A DNA stretch of 62,018 nt from Desulfobacterales bacterium (lineage in GTDB: Bacteria > Desulfobacterota > Desulfobacteria > Desulfobacterales > SpSt-501), in assembly GCA_030834695.1 (NCBI GenBank), contig JAUQXK010000131.1, forward strand, positions 1 through 62,018, in the 5' to 3' direction. The position numbers and the translations under genes were made by a program. Of the stretch, positions 1-8,795 are shown piece by piece; position 1 is the first letter of the stretch, and each line of letters begins with the position of its first letter. Under the pieces are notes generated by a model. That model worked only from the letters and a program-made list of their open reading frames with translations. It was not told the origin of the DNA and made no database searches.

Positions 1-23
1 TTTTGAGCATACAAAATAGGCCC

Positions 24-71
24 AAAAAAAGATCAGGCAGTTAGGATCAATTTTAATCCTAACCGCCTGAT
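24..71 (-). terminator. Rho-independent terminator after tRNA-Val
   Basis: Two 16-base arms (32-47 and 56-71) pair with one mismatch around an 8-base loop. On the minus strand the hairpin is followed by a run of seven T (24-30), just downstream of the tRNA-Val gene. Confidence 0.85.
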
Positions 72-77
72 TTTATT

Positions 78-152
78 TGGTAGGCGCTGCTGGATTTGAA
101 CCAGCGACTTCTACCGTGTGAGGGTAGCGCTCTCCCGCTGAGCTAAGCGCCC
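78..152 (-). tRNA. tRNA-Val (anticodon CAC)
   Basis: Read on the minus strand, the acceptor stem GGGCGCT pairs with AGCGCCT (one G-U pair). A D-arm, an anticodon stem CTACC/GGTAG with loop CTCACAC (anticodon CAC) and a TTCAAAT T-loop are present. The CCA end is encoded at 78-80. It reads Val codon GUG. It lies downstream of scpB and is followed by a terminator. Confidence 0.95.
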
Positions 153-223
153 GGAGTTGGCTGGGCCGTGAAACCGGACCGATGGTCGATTTCTACTTAC
201 GTGGTTCCGGGGTCGAAAGCAAG

Positions 224-943
224 TTATTTTTCGGGGCGCTCGTCCGCGGCGTCAGGGGGCTCCGGCGCCGCCGCTTCTCGGACATCATCGGCGGCGGGCG
301 GCTCGCCGCCCGCTTCCATCGGCGGCTCGGCCGCCGGCGCCTCCGATGGCGCCTCGCCGGCTTCCGTCGCGGCAGGTTCCTCGTCCGGCTCGATCGCGAT
401 GTTGCCGCGCATCTCCAGGGGCGCCTTGCCGAATTCTTCGATTTCCTTCGGAGTGGGCAGATCCTTTAAGTCCTTCAGATCGAATGTTTCCAGGAATTTC
501 CGGGTGGTGGCGTAGATCAGCGGCCGTCCGGCGATCTCCTTGCGCCCCAGCACGCGGACCAGCTTGCGCTCCAGGAGCTGCCGCAGCACGCCGCCGCAAT
601 CCACCCCGCGGATGTGCTCCACGTCGGAGCGGATGACCGGCTGCTTGTAGGCGATGATGGCGAGGGTCTCCAGAGCGGCGCGGCTCAGGCGCACCGGCTT
701 GGGATCGACCAGCCGCCGGATCCAGGCGGTATACTCCGGACGGGTGCGGAATTGATACCCGCCGGCCACCTCCGCCAGATAGAAGCCACCCTGGCGGGCG
801 TCGTAGTCGGCCTTCAGCGCCGCCACGGCTGCTGCGACCGCTCCGGCCTCCGCCGGCTCCAGGATCTTCTTAAGCCGTTCCGCGCCGAGCGGTTCCTCCG
901 CAACGAACAGCAGACTTTCAACGATGTTTTTGAGGTCCTGCAT
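224..943 (-). CDS. scpB: Segregation and condensation protein ScpB
   Basis: ScpB is the winged-helix kleisin partner that binds ScpA in the Smc condensin complex for chromosome compaction and segregation. The 239-residue product opens with MQDLKNIVESLLFVAEEPL, and residues 1-180 carry the two winged-helix regions, including ALETLAIIAYKQPVIRSDVE. The last ~60 residues are a low-complexity Ala/Glu/Pro tail, as in many deltaproteobacterial ScpB. Its ATG overlaps the scpA stop by one base (TAATG), so the two are translationally coupled. Confidence 0.95.
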   Translation of the reverse strand: MQDLKNIVESLLFVAEEPLGAERLKKILEPAEAGAVAAAVAALKADYDARQGGFYLAEVAGGYQFRTRPEYTAWIRRLVDPKPVRLSRAALETLAIIAYKQPVIRSDVEHIRGVDCGGVLRQLLERKLVRVLGRKEIAGRPLIYATTRKFLETFDLKDLKDLPTPKEIEEFGKAPLEMRGNIAIEPDEEPAATEAGEAPSEAPAAEPPMEAGGEPPAADDVREAAAPEPPDAADERPEK

Positions 944-1683
944 TATTGGTAGAATATCCTGATGATGCCCGAGCTTACATGCTGGACAAGGCGAATGAGG
1001 GCGAGCTTGACCATTTCCAGAATCGCCAGAAAGGTGACGACGATCTCGCCCCGGGTGGGCTGCTCCGGAAATATTTCAAAAAACGTAAGTGATCCGCGTA
1101 CCTCCAGCAGGTCTGCGATCTGCGAAATTCGTTCCTTGACCGAAATCGTGTCGGCGGTGAACTCGATGCGCGCCTCGTCCGGCAGCCCGGAGAGGATCCG
1201 CTGGAAGGCGTCGATCAGTTCGAACAGCCCGATCTTGATCACCTCGTCATCCGACGGGGCGGCCGCCAGCGCCGCGGAGCTCGTCGGGCGGGTGAACGTA
1301 TCCTCCCCCAGCAGGGGCCGTTCCGCCAGCTGTTCCGCTGCGGACTTGAGCTGCAGGTATTCGATCAGCGGCCGGACGAGCGCCTGCCGCGGATCTTCGT
1401 CCTCCCCTTCCTCCTCGGCATGGACCGGCAGGAGCATGCGGGACTTGATTTGGGCCAGGGTGGAAGCCATGACCACGAATTCCGCCGCGTACTCGACGCT
1501 CAAGGCCTTCAGCCATTCGAGGTACTGGAGATACTGCTCGGTGATGAGGGCGATCGGGATATCGTAAATGTTGATTTCGTTTTTTTTAATCAGATGGACC
1601 AATAGATCCATCGGTCCCTCGAAGATGTCCGAGAGCTTCACCCGATACGGCCCCTCCGCCGCTGCCCCATGCTGTTCCGTCAC
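943..1683 (-). CDS. scpA: Segregation and condensation protein ScpA (kleisin)
   Basis: ScpA is the kleisin that bridges Smc heads. After a short N-terminus the protein shows the family hallmark FEGPMDLLVHLIKKNEI, then a helical middle and a C-terminal winged helix (TRGEIVVTFLAILEMVKLAL). I chose GTG at 1683 because AAGGA lies upstream and it gives 246 residues, the usual ScpA length. The reading frame is open further upstream but that part overlaps trpS in another frame. It starts 14 bases after trpS and is coupled to scpB. Confidence 0.93.
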   Translation of the reverse strand: MTEQHGAAAEGPYRVKLSDIFEGPMDLLVHLIKKNEINIYDIPIALITEQYLQYLEWLKALSVEYAAEFVVMASTLAQIKSRMLLPVHAEEEGEDEDPRQALVRPLIEYLQLKSAAEQLAERPLLGEDTFTRPTSSAALAAAPSDDEVIKIGLFELIDAFQRILSGLPDEARIEFTADTISVKERISQIADLLEVRGSLTFFEIFPEQPTRGEIVVTFLAILEMVKLALIRLVQHVSSGIIRIFYQ

Positions 1684-1696
1684 CTGGATCCCGTCC

Positions 1697-2677
1697 TTAA
1701 AGCTTGATGGCCGCGCGCACGTCTTCCATGGTCTGCCGGGCGGCCTGCCGGGCCCGGTCGTTGCCGGCCGTGATGATCTCCTCCACGAGCTGCGGCCGCT
1801 CCTGGTAGTAGCGCCGTCGCTCGCGGATGGGATCCAGGAATGCGTTGAGATACTGGGCCATGAGCTTCTTGCACTGCACGCAGCCGATGTCCGCACTACG
1901 GCAGCGCCGGTTGACCTCCTGCACCACCTCCGGCGGGGAGTAGAGCTTGTGAAAGTCGTACACGTTGCAGACGTCGGGATCGCCGGGGTCGCTCTTGCGC
2001 ATGCGCTGGGGGTCGGTGACCATGCCGGCCACCTTGCCGGCGACCGCTTCGGGCGAGTCCGACAGAAAGATGGCATTGCCGTAGCTTTTGCTCATCTTGC
2101 GGCGGTCGGTGCCCAGCAGTTTCGGGGTTTCAGTCAGAATGACCTCCGGCTCCGGAAAGACCGGACCGTAGAAATAATTGAAGCGTCGGGCGATCTCGCG
2201 CGTGATTTCCACATGCGGCGCCTGATCCACGCCGACCGGCACGCCGTAGGGTTTGTACATAATGATGTCGGCGGCCTGCAGCACGGGATACCCCAGAAAC
2301 CCGAAGGTGGAGAGATCTTTGTTGTTAAGCTGCTCGATCTGGTCCTTGTAGGTCGGATTGCGCTCCAGCCAGGGCACCGGCGTGATCATCGATAAAATCA
2401 GGAACAGCTCGGCGTGCTCCTTGATTCGGGACTGGATGAAGAGGGTGCTCTTTTCGGGGGTCAGCCCGGCACTCAGCCAATCGAGCAGAATATCGTCGGT
2501 AAAGCCCCGAATGCCGCCGGGGGTTTCGTAGTCGCTGGTCAGGGCATGCCAGTCCGCGACGAAAAAGAAGCAGTCGTATTCATCCTGCAGACGCACCCAG
2601 TTGGCCAATGCGCCGTGGTAGTTTCCCAAATGCAGCGGCCCGGTGGGCCGCATGCCGCTCAATAGCCGTTTTTTCAT
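1697..2677 (-). CDS. trpS: Tryptophanyl-tRNA synthetase
   Basis: This class I enzyme charges tRNA-Trp. The HIGH-type signature appears as PTGPLHLGNY near residue 10 and the KMSKS signature as RKMSKSYGN near residue 195. The 326-residue length is typical. The ATG at 2677 was chosen because it places MKKRLLSGMRPTG at the N-terminus; a CAGGAG lies 13 bases upstream. It sits between the DHH/CBS nucleotidyltransferase and scpA on the same strand, the likely operon. Confidence 0.96.
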   Translation of the reverse strand: MKKRLLSGMRPTGPLHLGNYHGALANWVRLQDEYDCFFFVADWHALTSDYETPGGIRGFTDDILLDWLSAGLTPEKSTLFIQSRIKEHAELFLILSMITPVPWLERNPTYKDQIEQLNNKDLSTFGFLGYPVLQAADIIMYKPYGVPVGVDQAPHVEITREIARRFNYFYGPVFPEPEVILTETPKLLGTDRRKMSKSYGNAIFLSDSPEAVAGKVAGMVTDPQRMRKSDPGDPDVCNVYDFHKLYSPPEVVQEVNRRCRSADIGCVQCKKLMAQYLNAFLDPIRERRRYYQERPQLVEEIITAGNDRARQAARQTMEDVRAAIKL

Positions 2678-2724
2678 GGAAACGCATGCACTCCTGTCGT
2701 TAGGATTCGATTCCGCGGCCGGCC

Positions 2725-5445
2725 TTACGCATTCAGACCGCACTCGCGCGCATGGAGGTGGGCGCGGGCGAAAGCCAACTCGTCCTCGTAGGACTCCACG
2801 CGACCGTTCAGTTTGGCATTGAAGACGGCCTGAAACACTTCTCGGAAGATCGGACCGGGGCTGACTCCGAGGCGCTTTAAATCCTCCCCCCGCAGGGAAA
2901 TCGACACCCGCCGGAGGTTCGTGAAATACAGCGAGATCGCCTTCTTGACCTTTTCATGCTCGGTGGCCGCCATCATGAACAGGATCAGCTCCGTCCGCAG
3001 GCCGGCCAGCCGGTGGTGGAGCGTGCTGTTGTCGACCGGCAGATGGCGGACCAGCCAGTGCAGGGACTCCAGCGCTTTCGCGCGGCCGGTCACGCAAAGC
3101 GCTTCCTGCCGCGGCGTCAACTCGAGACGCCGACAGATCTCTTGGGTCTGCGACCGCGCGCAACGGTGGATCAGCGCCAGAAAATAAACGGCCCACTTCA
3201 TATAGGATTCATCCAGAAAAAGCAAATCATGCCAGGCCACGACCTGGCGAACCGCATTGAGCAGGGCGGCCACCTGTTTGTCGCAGCTCAGCGCGGGATG
3301 GACCATTTTGAGCAGGCCGAAATCATTCAACCGGGCGACGGCCGCGGCCGGGTTGTCCTCCTGCAGGATCAGCTGCAGTTCGTTGAACATCCGTCGGCCG
3401 GACAGCTCGCGGAAAAAGTCCATGCCCACGGCATTCTGAATCAAGCCGTTCGTCAGCCGGCTGATGGCGAAGCCGAAGCGCTGCTCGAAGCGGATGGCCC
3501 GGAACACCCGCGTCGGATCCTCGACGAAGCTCAAGTTGTGCAGGACGCGGATGGATTTTTCCTTGATGTCCTTCTGGGCGTTGAAGAAGTCGATCAGCAG
3601 GCCGAAGCGGTCCGGGTTGAGCTGGATGGCCAGGGTGTTGATGGTGAAGTCCCGGCGGTAGAGGTCCAGCTTGATCGAACTCATTTCCACCACCGGCAGG
3701 GCGGCCGGGAACTTGTAGTATTCCATGCGGGCCGAGGCCACGTCGAGTTTATAGCCGTCCGGAAAAATGATGACCGCCGTGCCGAATTTATCGTGGGTGT
3801 GGATGCGCGCACCGGAAATCCGGGCGTATTTCTTGGCGAACGCAATCCCGTCGCCCTCGATCACGATGTCGATGTCTTCGTCGCCGCGATACAAAAAAAG
3901 GTCGCGCACGAAACCGCCCACGACGTAGGCGCCGCATCCCAGCGTGGCGGCCACCTCGCCGACCGTTCGGAGCAGGTCCAGCAGGCGCGGCGGCAGCCGT
4001 TCGTGCATGAAGCGGGTGACGTTGCGCCGGCGCGGGCTGAAGGACTCGCGCAGCGGGTCGGTGGACGTCCCGGCTTCCGGAAGCCCCTGGCCCACGAGCA
4101 CGTTCAGCAGGTCGGTGCGGGTGATCACCCCGGCGATGTGTCCGTCCGCCATCACCGGCAGGATGCGTTGTTTGTTTTCGATAATCTTCTTTTGGATTTC
4201 GGCCAAATCGGCATCCGGCCCGACGCTGGCCACTTCCGTGTTCATGTAAGTGCGCACCGAGACCGCGCCCAATTTGTGAAAGAGCGCTTTCTCGATCACC
4301 TGGCGGGTGATGTAGCCGCGCAACTCGGCATGGTCATCGGTTTTTTCGACGACCAGCAGCGCGTTGATGTTGTAACGGGTCAGCAGGTGGTTGGCGCGTT
4401 CGCAGGAAATCTCCGGCTCAACCGAGATGGCCGGAGACGACATCAGATGCCGAGCCAGCCGCCGGGCCTTGATTCGGTCCAATAAGATTTCGAGCAGCTG
4501 GTTTTCGGTCTGGGTCAGGGTCTGGCCTTTGACGGTGGCGGCCGCGGCATAGGGGTGCCCCCCGCCGCCCATCCGGCTCAATATGGCCGCGACATCCACT
4601 TCGTCGATCCGGCTGCGGGCCACGATATAGACCTTGGATTCCATCAGGGCCAGCGCAAAGATGACGTCGAGGTTTTCCATCTTGGCCATTTTCTGAACCA
4701 GGAAGGCGAAATCCGGCACGTAAGTCTCGAGGGCGATGCTGGTCATGACCACTTCGACGCCGTTGACGTTCGAACGAACGGCCGCCTGGATCATATCGTT
4801 GAGCAGAGCCACTTGATCGGGGTTGAGCTCGCGGGCGATCAGATCGGAGACGACGTTCAAGTTGGCGCCCTTTGACAGCAGAAAAGCGGCGGCCAGAAAA
4901 TCTCGGTCGGTCGTGGACGCGTAGGTGAACGATCCGGTGTCCTCGTACAATCCCAGGCACATGATCGTGGCTTCGTCGGGCGATATGGCCACGCCCCGGG
5001 CGCGAATCGCCTCGATCAGGATGGTGACATTGGCGCCGGTCGGCTCACAGACTTCCACGCTGCCGCGGATATCGTTGTCGGAGGCGGGGTGGTGGTCGTA
5101 GATGTGGACCTCGACATCGGGTTTGCCGACCAGTGCGGCGAGTTTCCCGATGCGACCGATGTGGCGGGTATCCACCAGCACGAGTCTTCGAACCTGATCG
5201 AGGTCGATCGAATGGATGTCGGCCATGTTGAAGAGATAAACCATCGTGCTGATGAAAAAATTTCTCAGGTTTTTTTCCTGGGCACCCGGAAACACGACGC
5301 GTGCCTCGGGATAGAGCTTCTGGGCAGCCAGAAGCGAGGCCAGGGCGTCGAAATCCGCATTGATATGGGTCGTAATGACCGTCTGCGCGGGAGAATGATT
5401 GAGTCGGATCAAGGCGTTGTCCAATGCCCGGTTTCTCCGTTTCAT
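2725..5445 (-). CDS. DHH phosphoesterase-CBS-tRNA nucleotidyltransferase fusion
   Basis: A three-part protein of about 906 residues. The first ~310 residues are a DHH/RecJ-like phosphoesterase (NADFDALAS, DTRH, DHHPAS and the glycine-rich GGGGHPYAAA). Residues ~320-450 hold a tandem CBS pair. Residues ~470-850 are a polynucleotide adenylyltransferase/tRNA CCA-end polymerase (GGFVRDLFLYRGDEDIDI with the catalytic DxD, then RIHTHDKFGTA). In Desulfobacterota such fusions act as the A-adding half of CCA repair, and that role is assumed here. The start is uncertain: ATG 5445 is used, and an in-frame TTG at 5514 would add 23 residues. Confidence 0.88.
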   Translation of the reverse strand: MKRRNRALDNALIRLNHSPAQTVITTHINADFDALASLLAAQKLYPEARVVFPGAQEKNLRNFFISTMVYLFNMADIHSIDLDQVRRLVLVDTRHIGRIGKLAALVGKPDVEVHIYDHHPASDNDIRGSVEVCEPTGANVTILIEAIRARGVAISPDEATIMCLGLYEDTGSFTYASTTDRDFLAAAFLLSKGANLNVVSDLIARELNPDQVALLNDMIQAAVRSNVNGVEVVMTSIALETYVPDFAFLVQKMAKMENLDVIFALALMESKVYIVARSRIDEVDVAAILSRMGGGGHPYAAAATVKGQTLTQTENQLLEILLDRIKARRLARHLMSSPAISVEPEISCERANHLLTRYNINALLVVEKTDDHAELRGYITRQVIEKALFHKLGAVSVRTYMNTEVASVGPDADLAEIQKKIIENKQRILPVMADGHIAGVITRTDLLNVLVGQGLPEAGTSTDPLRESFSPRRRNVTRFMHERLPPRLLDLLRTVGEVAATLGCGAYVVGGFVRDLFLYRGDEDIDIVIEGDGIAFAKKYARISGARIHTHDKFGTAVIIFPDGYKLDVASARMEYYKFPAALPVVEMSSIKLDLYRRDFTINTLAIQLNPDRFGLLIDFFNAQKDIKEKSIRVLHNLSFVEDPTRVFRAIRFEQRFGFAISRLTNGLIQNAVGMDFFRELSGRRMFNELQLILQEDNPAAAVARLNDFGLLKMVHPALSCDKQVAALLNAVRQVVAWHDLLFLDESYMKWAVYFLALIHRCARSQTQEICRRLELTPRQEALCVTGRAKALESLHWLVRHLPVDNSTLHHRLAGLRTELILFMMAATEHEKVKKAISLYFTNLRRVSISLRGEDLKRLGVSPGPIFREVFQAVFNAKLNGRVESYEDELAFARAHLHARECGLNA

Positions 5446-5865
5446 GGCGATGAATGCACTCGGACAGGGCGGCCGCAGAAGCACCAGCCTACCATATTCG
5501 TTGATGAAATCCAAATCGGCTTTTGTCTGCGGAGCGTGGTCGCGTTTATGATTATAACTTATTGAAATAATAATTATTAAAATTTAATGGCCGGCCCATT
5601 CTGGCGAGCGTGACGGCTTTCCGCGGCTTTCTACGCACATCGACTCAAAACGCTTAAGTTTTTTTAAGGCAAGGCCGATAGTCAATCAAACACCTATTAT
5701 TAGCGGCATGGTGCGCCTTATTCGAACGGAGCCGGGCGCCCGGCTGAGGGGTGGTTCGATCGCAGATCGACAAATTCCATTGCGCCAGCGCAGGGTTCAC
5801 AGGATCCCAAACCGATCGGACTCTTAGAGGGCCGTTGCGTATGGTCGATCAGGGAGGATGTGCGC
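5446..5865. other. Divergent intergenic region
   Basis: About 420 bases separate the divergent nucleotidyltransferase and pilC genes. The part near 5550-5590 is very AT-rich (TTATTGAAATAATAATTATT) and probably holds the leftward promoter. An ideal ribosome site (AGGGAGGA) lies just before pilC. I see no gene here. Confidence 0.5.
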
Positions 5866-7074
5866 ATGCCAGTCTATCAATGGATAGGTAAAAACCGGTC
5901 AAACAAGGTTCAAAAGGGCGAAATGGAGGCCCAGAGCGAGGAGGCCGTCCGCGCCAGCCTGGTCCGCCAAAAGATCACGCCCAGCCGGATCAAGCAAAAG
6001 CCCAAGGATCTGTTTGAAAACGTCCGGTTTTTGCAGCCGAAGGTCAAAGAAGCAGACATCATTCTGTTCGCCAGGCAGTTTTCCACCATGATTGATGCTG
6101 GTTTGCCGATCATCCAATGCCTGGACATATTGTACAACCAGCAGAAGAACGCCACCTTCAAGAAAATGCTAAAGCAGATCAAGGAGTCCGTTGAAGGCGG
6201 CGCCACCCTTGCGGAAGCACTTAAGAAGTTCCCCAAACACTTCGATGATTTGTTCGTCAACATGATCGCCGCCGGCGAAGCCGGCGGTATTCTGGATGCC
6301 ATCCTGAGGCGTTTGGCCGCCTACATGGAAAAGGCCGCCCGGCTGAAGGCGAAGGTCAAGGGCGCCATGACCTACCCATTGGTTACCCTGGCCATTGCGG
6401 TTATCGTATTGGCGGTCATTCTGGTTTTCGTCATCCCGGTCTTCGAAGAGATGTTCGCCGATTTCGGCAGCGAACTGCCGGCGCCCACCCAATTCGTCGT
6501 CGCCATGAGCGACCTGGTGAAGTCCAAAATCCTGTACCTCATCGGCGCGGGGATCCTTTTTGTCATCGCGTATAAGAAATATTGTGCCACGGAAAAGGGG
6601 CGTGATATGGTCGACGCCCTGGTGCTGAAGCTGCCGGTGTTCGGCATGCTGCTGCGCAAAGTGGCGGTGGCGAAGTTCACGCGTACCATGGGGACCATGC
6701 TGTCCAGCGGCGTGGCCATCCTGGAAGCCTTGGACATCGTCGCCAAAACGGCCGGAAACCGCACCATTGAGAAGGCCATCTACAACGTGCGTTCCGGCAT
6801 CGCCGAAGGTCGAACGATGGCCGATCCGCTGAATGAAAGCGGTGTGTTCCCGCCCATGGTCTGCCAGATGATATCGGTGGGGGAATCCACCGGCGCACTG
6901 GACGCCATGCTGGAAAAGATAGCCGATTTTTACGACGAGGAAGTGGACCAGGCGGTGGACAACATGACCGCCCTGATTGAACCGATTATGCTGGTGTTCC
7001 TCGGGGTGACGATCGGCGGTTTGGTGATCGCCATGTATCTGCCGATCTTCAAGATGGCCGGCGCCATCCAGTAA
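5866..7074 (+). CDS. pilC: Type IV pilus inner-membrane platform protein PilC
   Basis: PilC is the polytopic platform that couples the pilus assembly and retraction ATPases to pilin insertion or removal. The 402-residue protein has two GspF/T2SSF domains (from ARQFSTMIDAGLPIIQCL and from FTRTMGTMLSSGVAILEAL), each with the MIAAGE/MISVGE-type motif, and three membrane helices (near 170-190, 220-240 and the C-terminus). ATG 5866 is preferred over GTG 5860 because GGAGG lies 8 bases upstream of it. A terminator follows, and no other pil structural gene is in the window. Confidence 0.95.
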   Translation: MPVYQWIGKNRSNKVQKGEMEAQSEEAVRASLVRQKITPSRIKQKPKDLFENVRFLQPKVKEADIILFARQFSTMIDAGLPIIQCLDILYNQQKNATFKKMLKQIKESVEGGATLAEALKKFPKHFDDLFVNMIAAGEAGGILDAILRRLAAYMEKAARLKAKVKGAMTYPLVTLAIAVIVLAVILVFVIPVFEEMFADFGSELPAPTQFVVAMSDLVKSKILYLIGAGILFVIAYKKYCATEKGRDMVDALVLKLPVFGMLLRKVAVAKFTRTMGTMLSSGVAILEALDIVAKTAGNRTIEKAIYNVRSGIAEGRTMADPLNESGVFPPMVCQMISVGESTGALDAMLEKIADFYDEEVDQAVDNMTALIEPIMLVFLGVTIGGLVIAMYLPIFKMAGAIQ

Positions 7075-7116
7075 GCGGATGCGGGGGATTGCGTTCCAAA
7101 CCCCCAAAACGGGCAT

Positions 7117-7159
7117 GGCCTGAAGGCGGTTCGATCAGAGACGGCCTTCAGGCCTTTTT
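7117..7159 (+). terminator. Rho-independent terminator between pilC and pilS
   Basis: Arms GGCCTGAAGGC (7117-7127) and GCCTTCAGGCC (7144-7154) pair perfectly and are followed by TTTTT. This would separate pilC transcription from the kinase downstream. Confidence 0.8.
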
Positions 7160-7182
7160 GGCCGAACCCGCAGGTAAACCTC

Positions 7183-8529
7183 ATGAATCCCGAACGCGAC
7201 CTGAGAAACTGGCTCCAGAAGCTCATGGGCGCCCGGATCCTTTTTTCCTGCCTGCTGCTCGGATCCACAGCTTTTCTGGAGTTCTACCGCCCGCGCCCCC
7301 CGGAAGCGGATCCGTTGTATGTCCTCTATGGCCTGATCGGAGTTATTTTCCTCCTTTCCCTGATCTACGCCATTGCCTTGAAGCAGGTTGAAAACCTGCG
7401 GGCGTTCGCTCATCTTCAAACCGTCATCGACAGCCTGCTCGTGACCGTCATTCTGTATGTGACCGGCGGTTTTTCAAGCCTCTTTTCATTTCTCTACCTG
7501 GTGGTGGTCGTGTACTCCAGTCTGCTGCTGCCGCGCCGCAGCACGGTGCTGATCGCAGCGCTTTGCGGCCTCCAGTTCGGCTTGATGGTGGACCTGGAGT
7601 ACTACGGCCTTTTGAATCCGTTCAGCCGTCCGGGCACCGCGTTGGTTTGGGTCACCGGCGGGGACCAGGCCCTTTACAAGATGGTGATCATCATGATCGC
7701 CTGCATCGTGGTGGCCCTGCTGAGCAGCTTTTTGTCCGAGCAGGCCTTGAATTCCCGGCGGGAGCTGCGCGTCATGGAACAGCAGGTCAAGCGGGTCGAG
7801 AAAATGGCAGCCGTCGGCGAGATGGCGGCCGGCTTGGCTCACGAGATCAAAAACCCGCTGGCATCCATTACCGGGGCGATCGAACTGCTGCGCGACGAAA
7901 TCCGGCCCGACCCCGATCACGACCGATTGATGCAGATCATTCTGCGCGAGGCCGACCGGTTAAGCGCGTTGGTCGGCAATTTTCTGCTGTATGCCCGGCC
8001 GCCGTCCGGAAAACGCGAAGCCATCGACTTGGAGAAAGTCGTGCGCGAGACCGCCGAACTGTTTGGCAAGAAAGGCGACGTGGACGGCCGGATCGCGATG
8101 TTCATCAAGACGCAGCCGGGAATTTGGATCGACATGGACGCCGCCCACTTGAAACAGGTGCTATGGAACCTGCTGATCAACGCCGCTGAAGCCATTGCAG
8201 CACACGGGGAGATCCGTATCGAGCTGTCCGCCGCCAAGGACCGCCAGGTCAGTCTGCGGGTCGGCGATACCGGCTCGGGAATGCCGCCGGAAACGCTCAA
8301 ATCGATTTTCGATCCTTTTTTCACCACTAAACCCAACGGCACCGGATTGGGACTGGCCATCGTCCACCGCATTCTGGATGCGTATGGCTGCCGGGTGGAT
8401 GTCGACAGCACCCCTGGCCGTGGAACCCTATTCAGCGTTTATTTCCGGCAGATTGAAAGGCCCGGTTCACGCGCAGCTCCGCATCGGCCCGCCATAATTC
8501 TTGACAGCCCTTCCCAAATAAGCTACTGA
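7183..8529 (+). CDS. pilS: PilS-like sensor histidine kinase
   Basis: A 448-residue membrane kinase. Five or six hydrophobic segments fill residues 15-185, followed by a short linker without a recognisable PAS domain. Then come HisKA (H box AAGLAHEIKNPLAS, phosphoacceptor His220) and HATPase_c (N box QVLWNLLINAAEAI, G1 VGDTGSGMP, G2 GTGLGLAIVH). PilS of the PilSR pair controls pilin transcription with sigma-54, and the position after pilC supports this name. The partner regulator pilR is not downstream; lysS follows instead. Confidence 0.82.
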   Translation: MNPERDLRNWLQKLMGARILFSCLLLGSTAFLEFYRPRPPEADPLYVLYGLIGVIFLLSLIYAIALKQVENLRAFAHLQTVIDSLLVTVILYVTGGFSSLFSFLYLVVVVYSSLLLPRRSTVLIAALCGLQFGLMVDLEYYGLLNPFSRPGTALVWVTGGDQALYKMVIIMIACIVVALLSSFLSEQALNSRRELRVMEQQVKRVEKMAAVGEMAAGLAHEIKNPLASITGAIELLRDEIRPDPDHDRLMQIILREADRLSALVGNFLLYARPPSGKREAIDLEKVVRETAELFGKKGDVDGRIAMFIKTQPGIWIDMDAAHLKQVLWNLLINAAEAIAAHGEIRIELSAAKDRQVSLRVGDTGSGMPPETLKSIFDPFFTTKPNGTGLGLAIVHRILDAYGCRVDVDSTPGRGTLFSVYFRQIERPGSRAAPHRPAIILDSPSQISY

Positions 8530-8560
8530 AAAAATTTAAACTTGTATCTGCATTCGTGAA

Positions 8561-8583
8561 GAAAGCCGCAGCGCGCGGCTTTC
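8561..8583. terminator. GC-rich hairpin after pilS
   Basis: A perfect 9-base inverted repeat (8561-8569 and 8575-8583) encloses a 5-base loop 32 bases after the pilS stop. It has no T-run, so it may be a Rho-assisted or processing hairpin. The rest of the gap to lysS (8584-8795) shows nothing recognisable. Confidence 0.45.
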
Positions 8584-8795
8584 CTGCGGAGCATGATCTT
8601 TCGCTGGGGCGGCTGCAGGCGCGGCCTCATGTATCGGGAAGGCAACCCGCGCCCGGAAGCGGGCGGGGCATCCATGCCGCGTCGTCCGGCCCCCATCCCG
8701 GGCCGGTGGACGACGGCAAGCCTGAAGCAGCCTCATCCCACTTGCGCCTTCCGCTTTGACCATATACTCCTATCGCGGGTCAACCATCGGGGACT

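Noticed and set aside
2956-4485. 509-codon open frame on the plus strand
   Set aside because: It is antisense to the DHH-CBS-nucleotidyltransferase gene, which has clear domains. The frame is open only because of high GC third positions.
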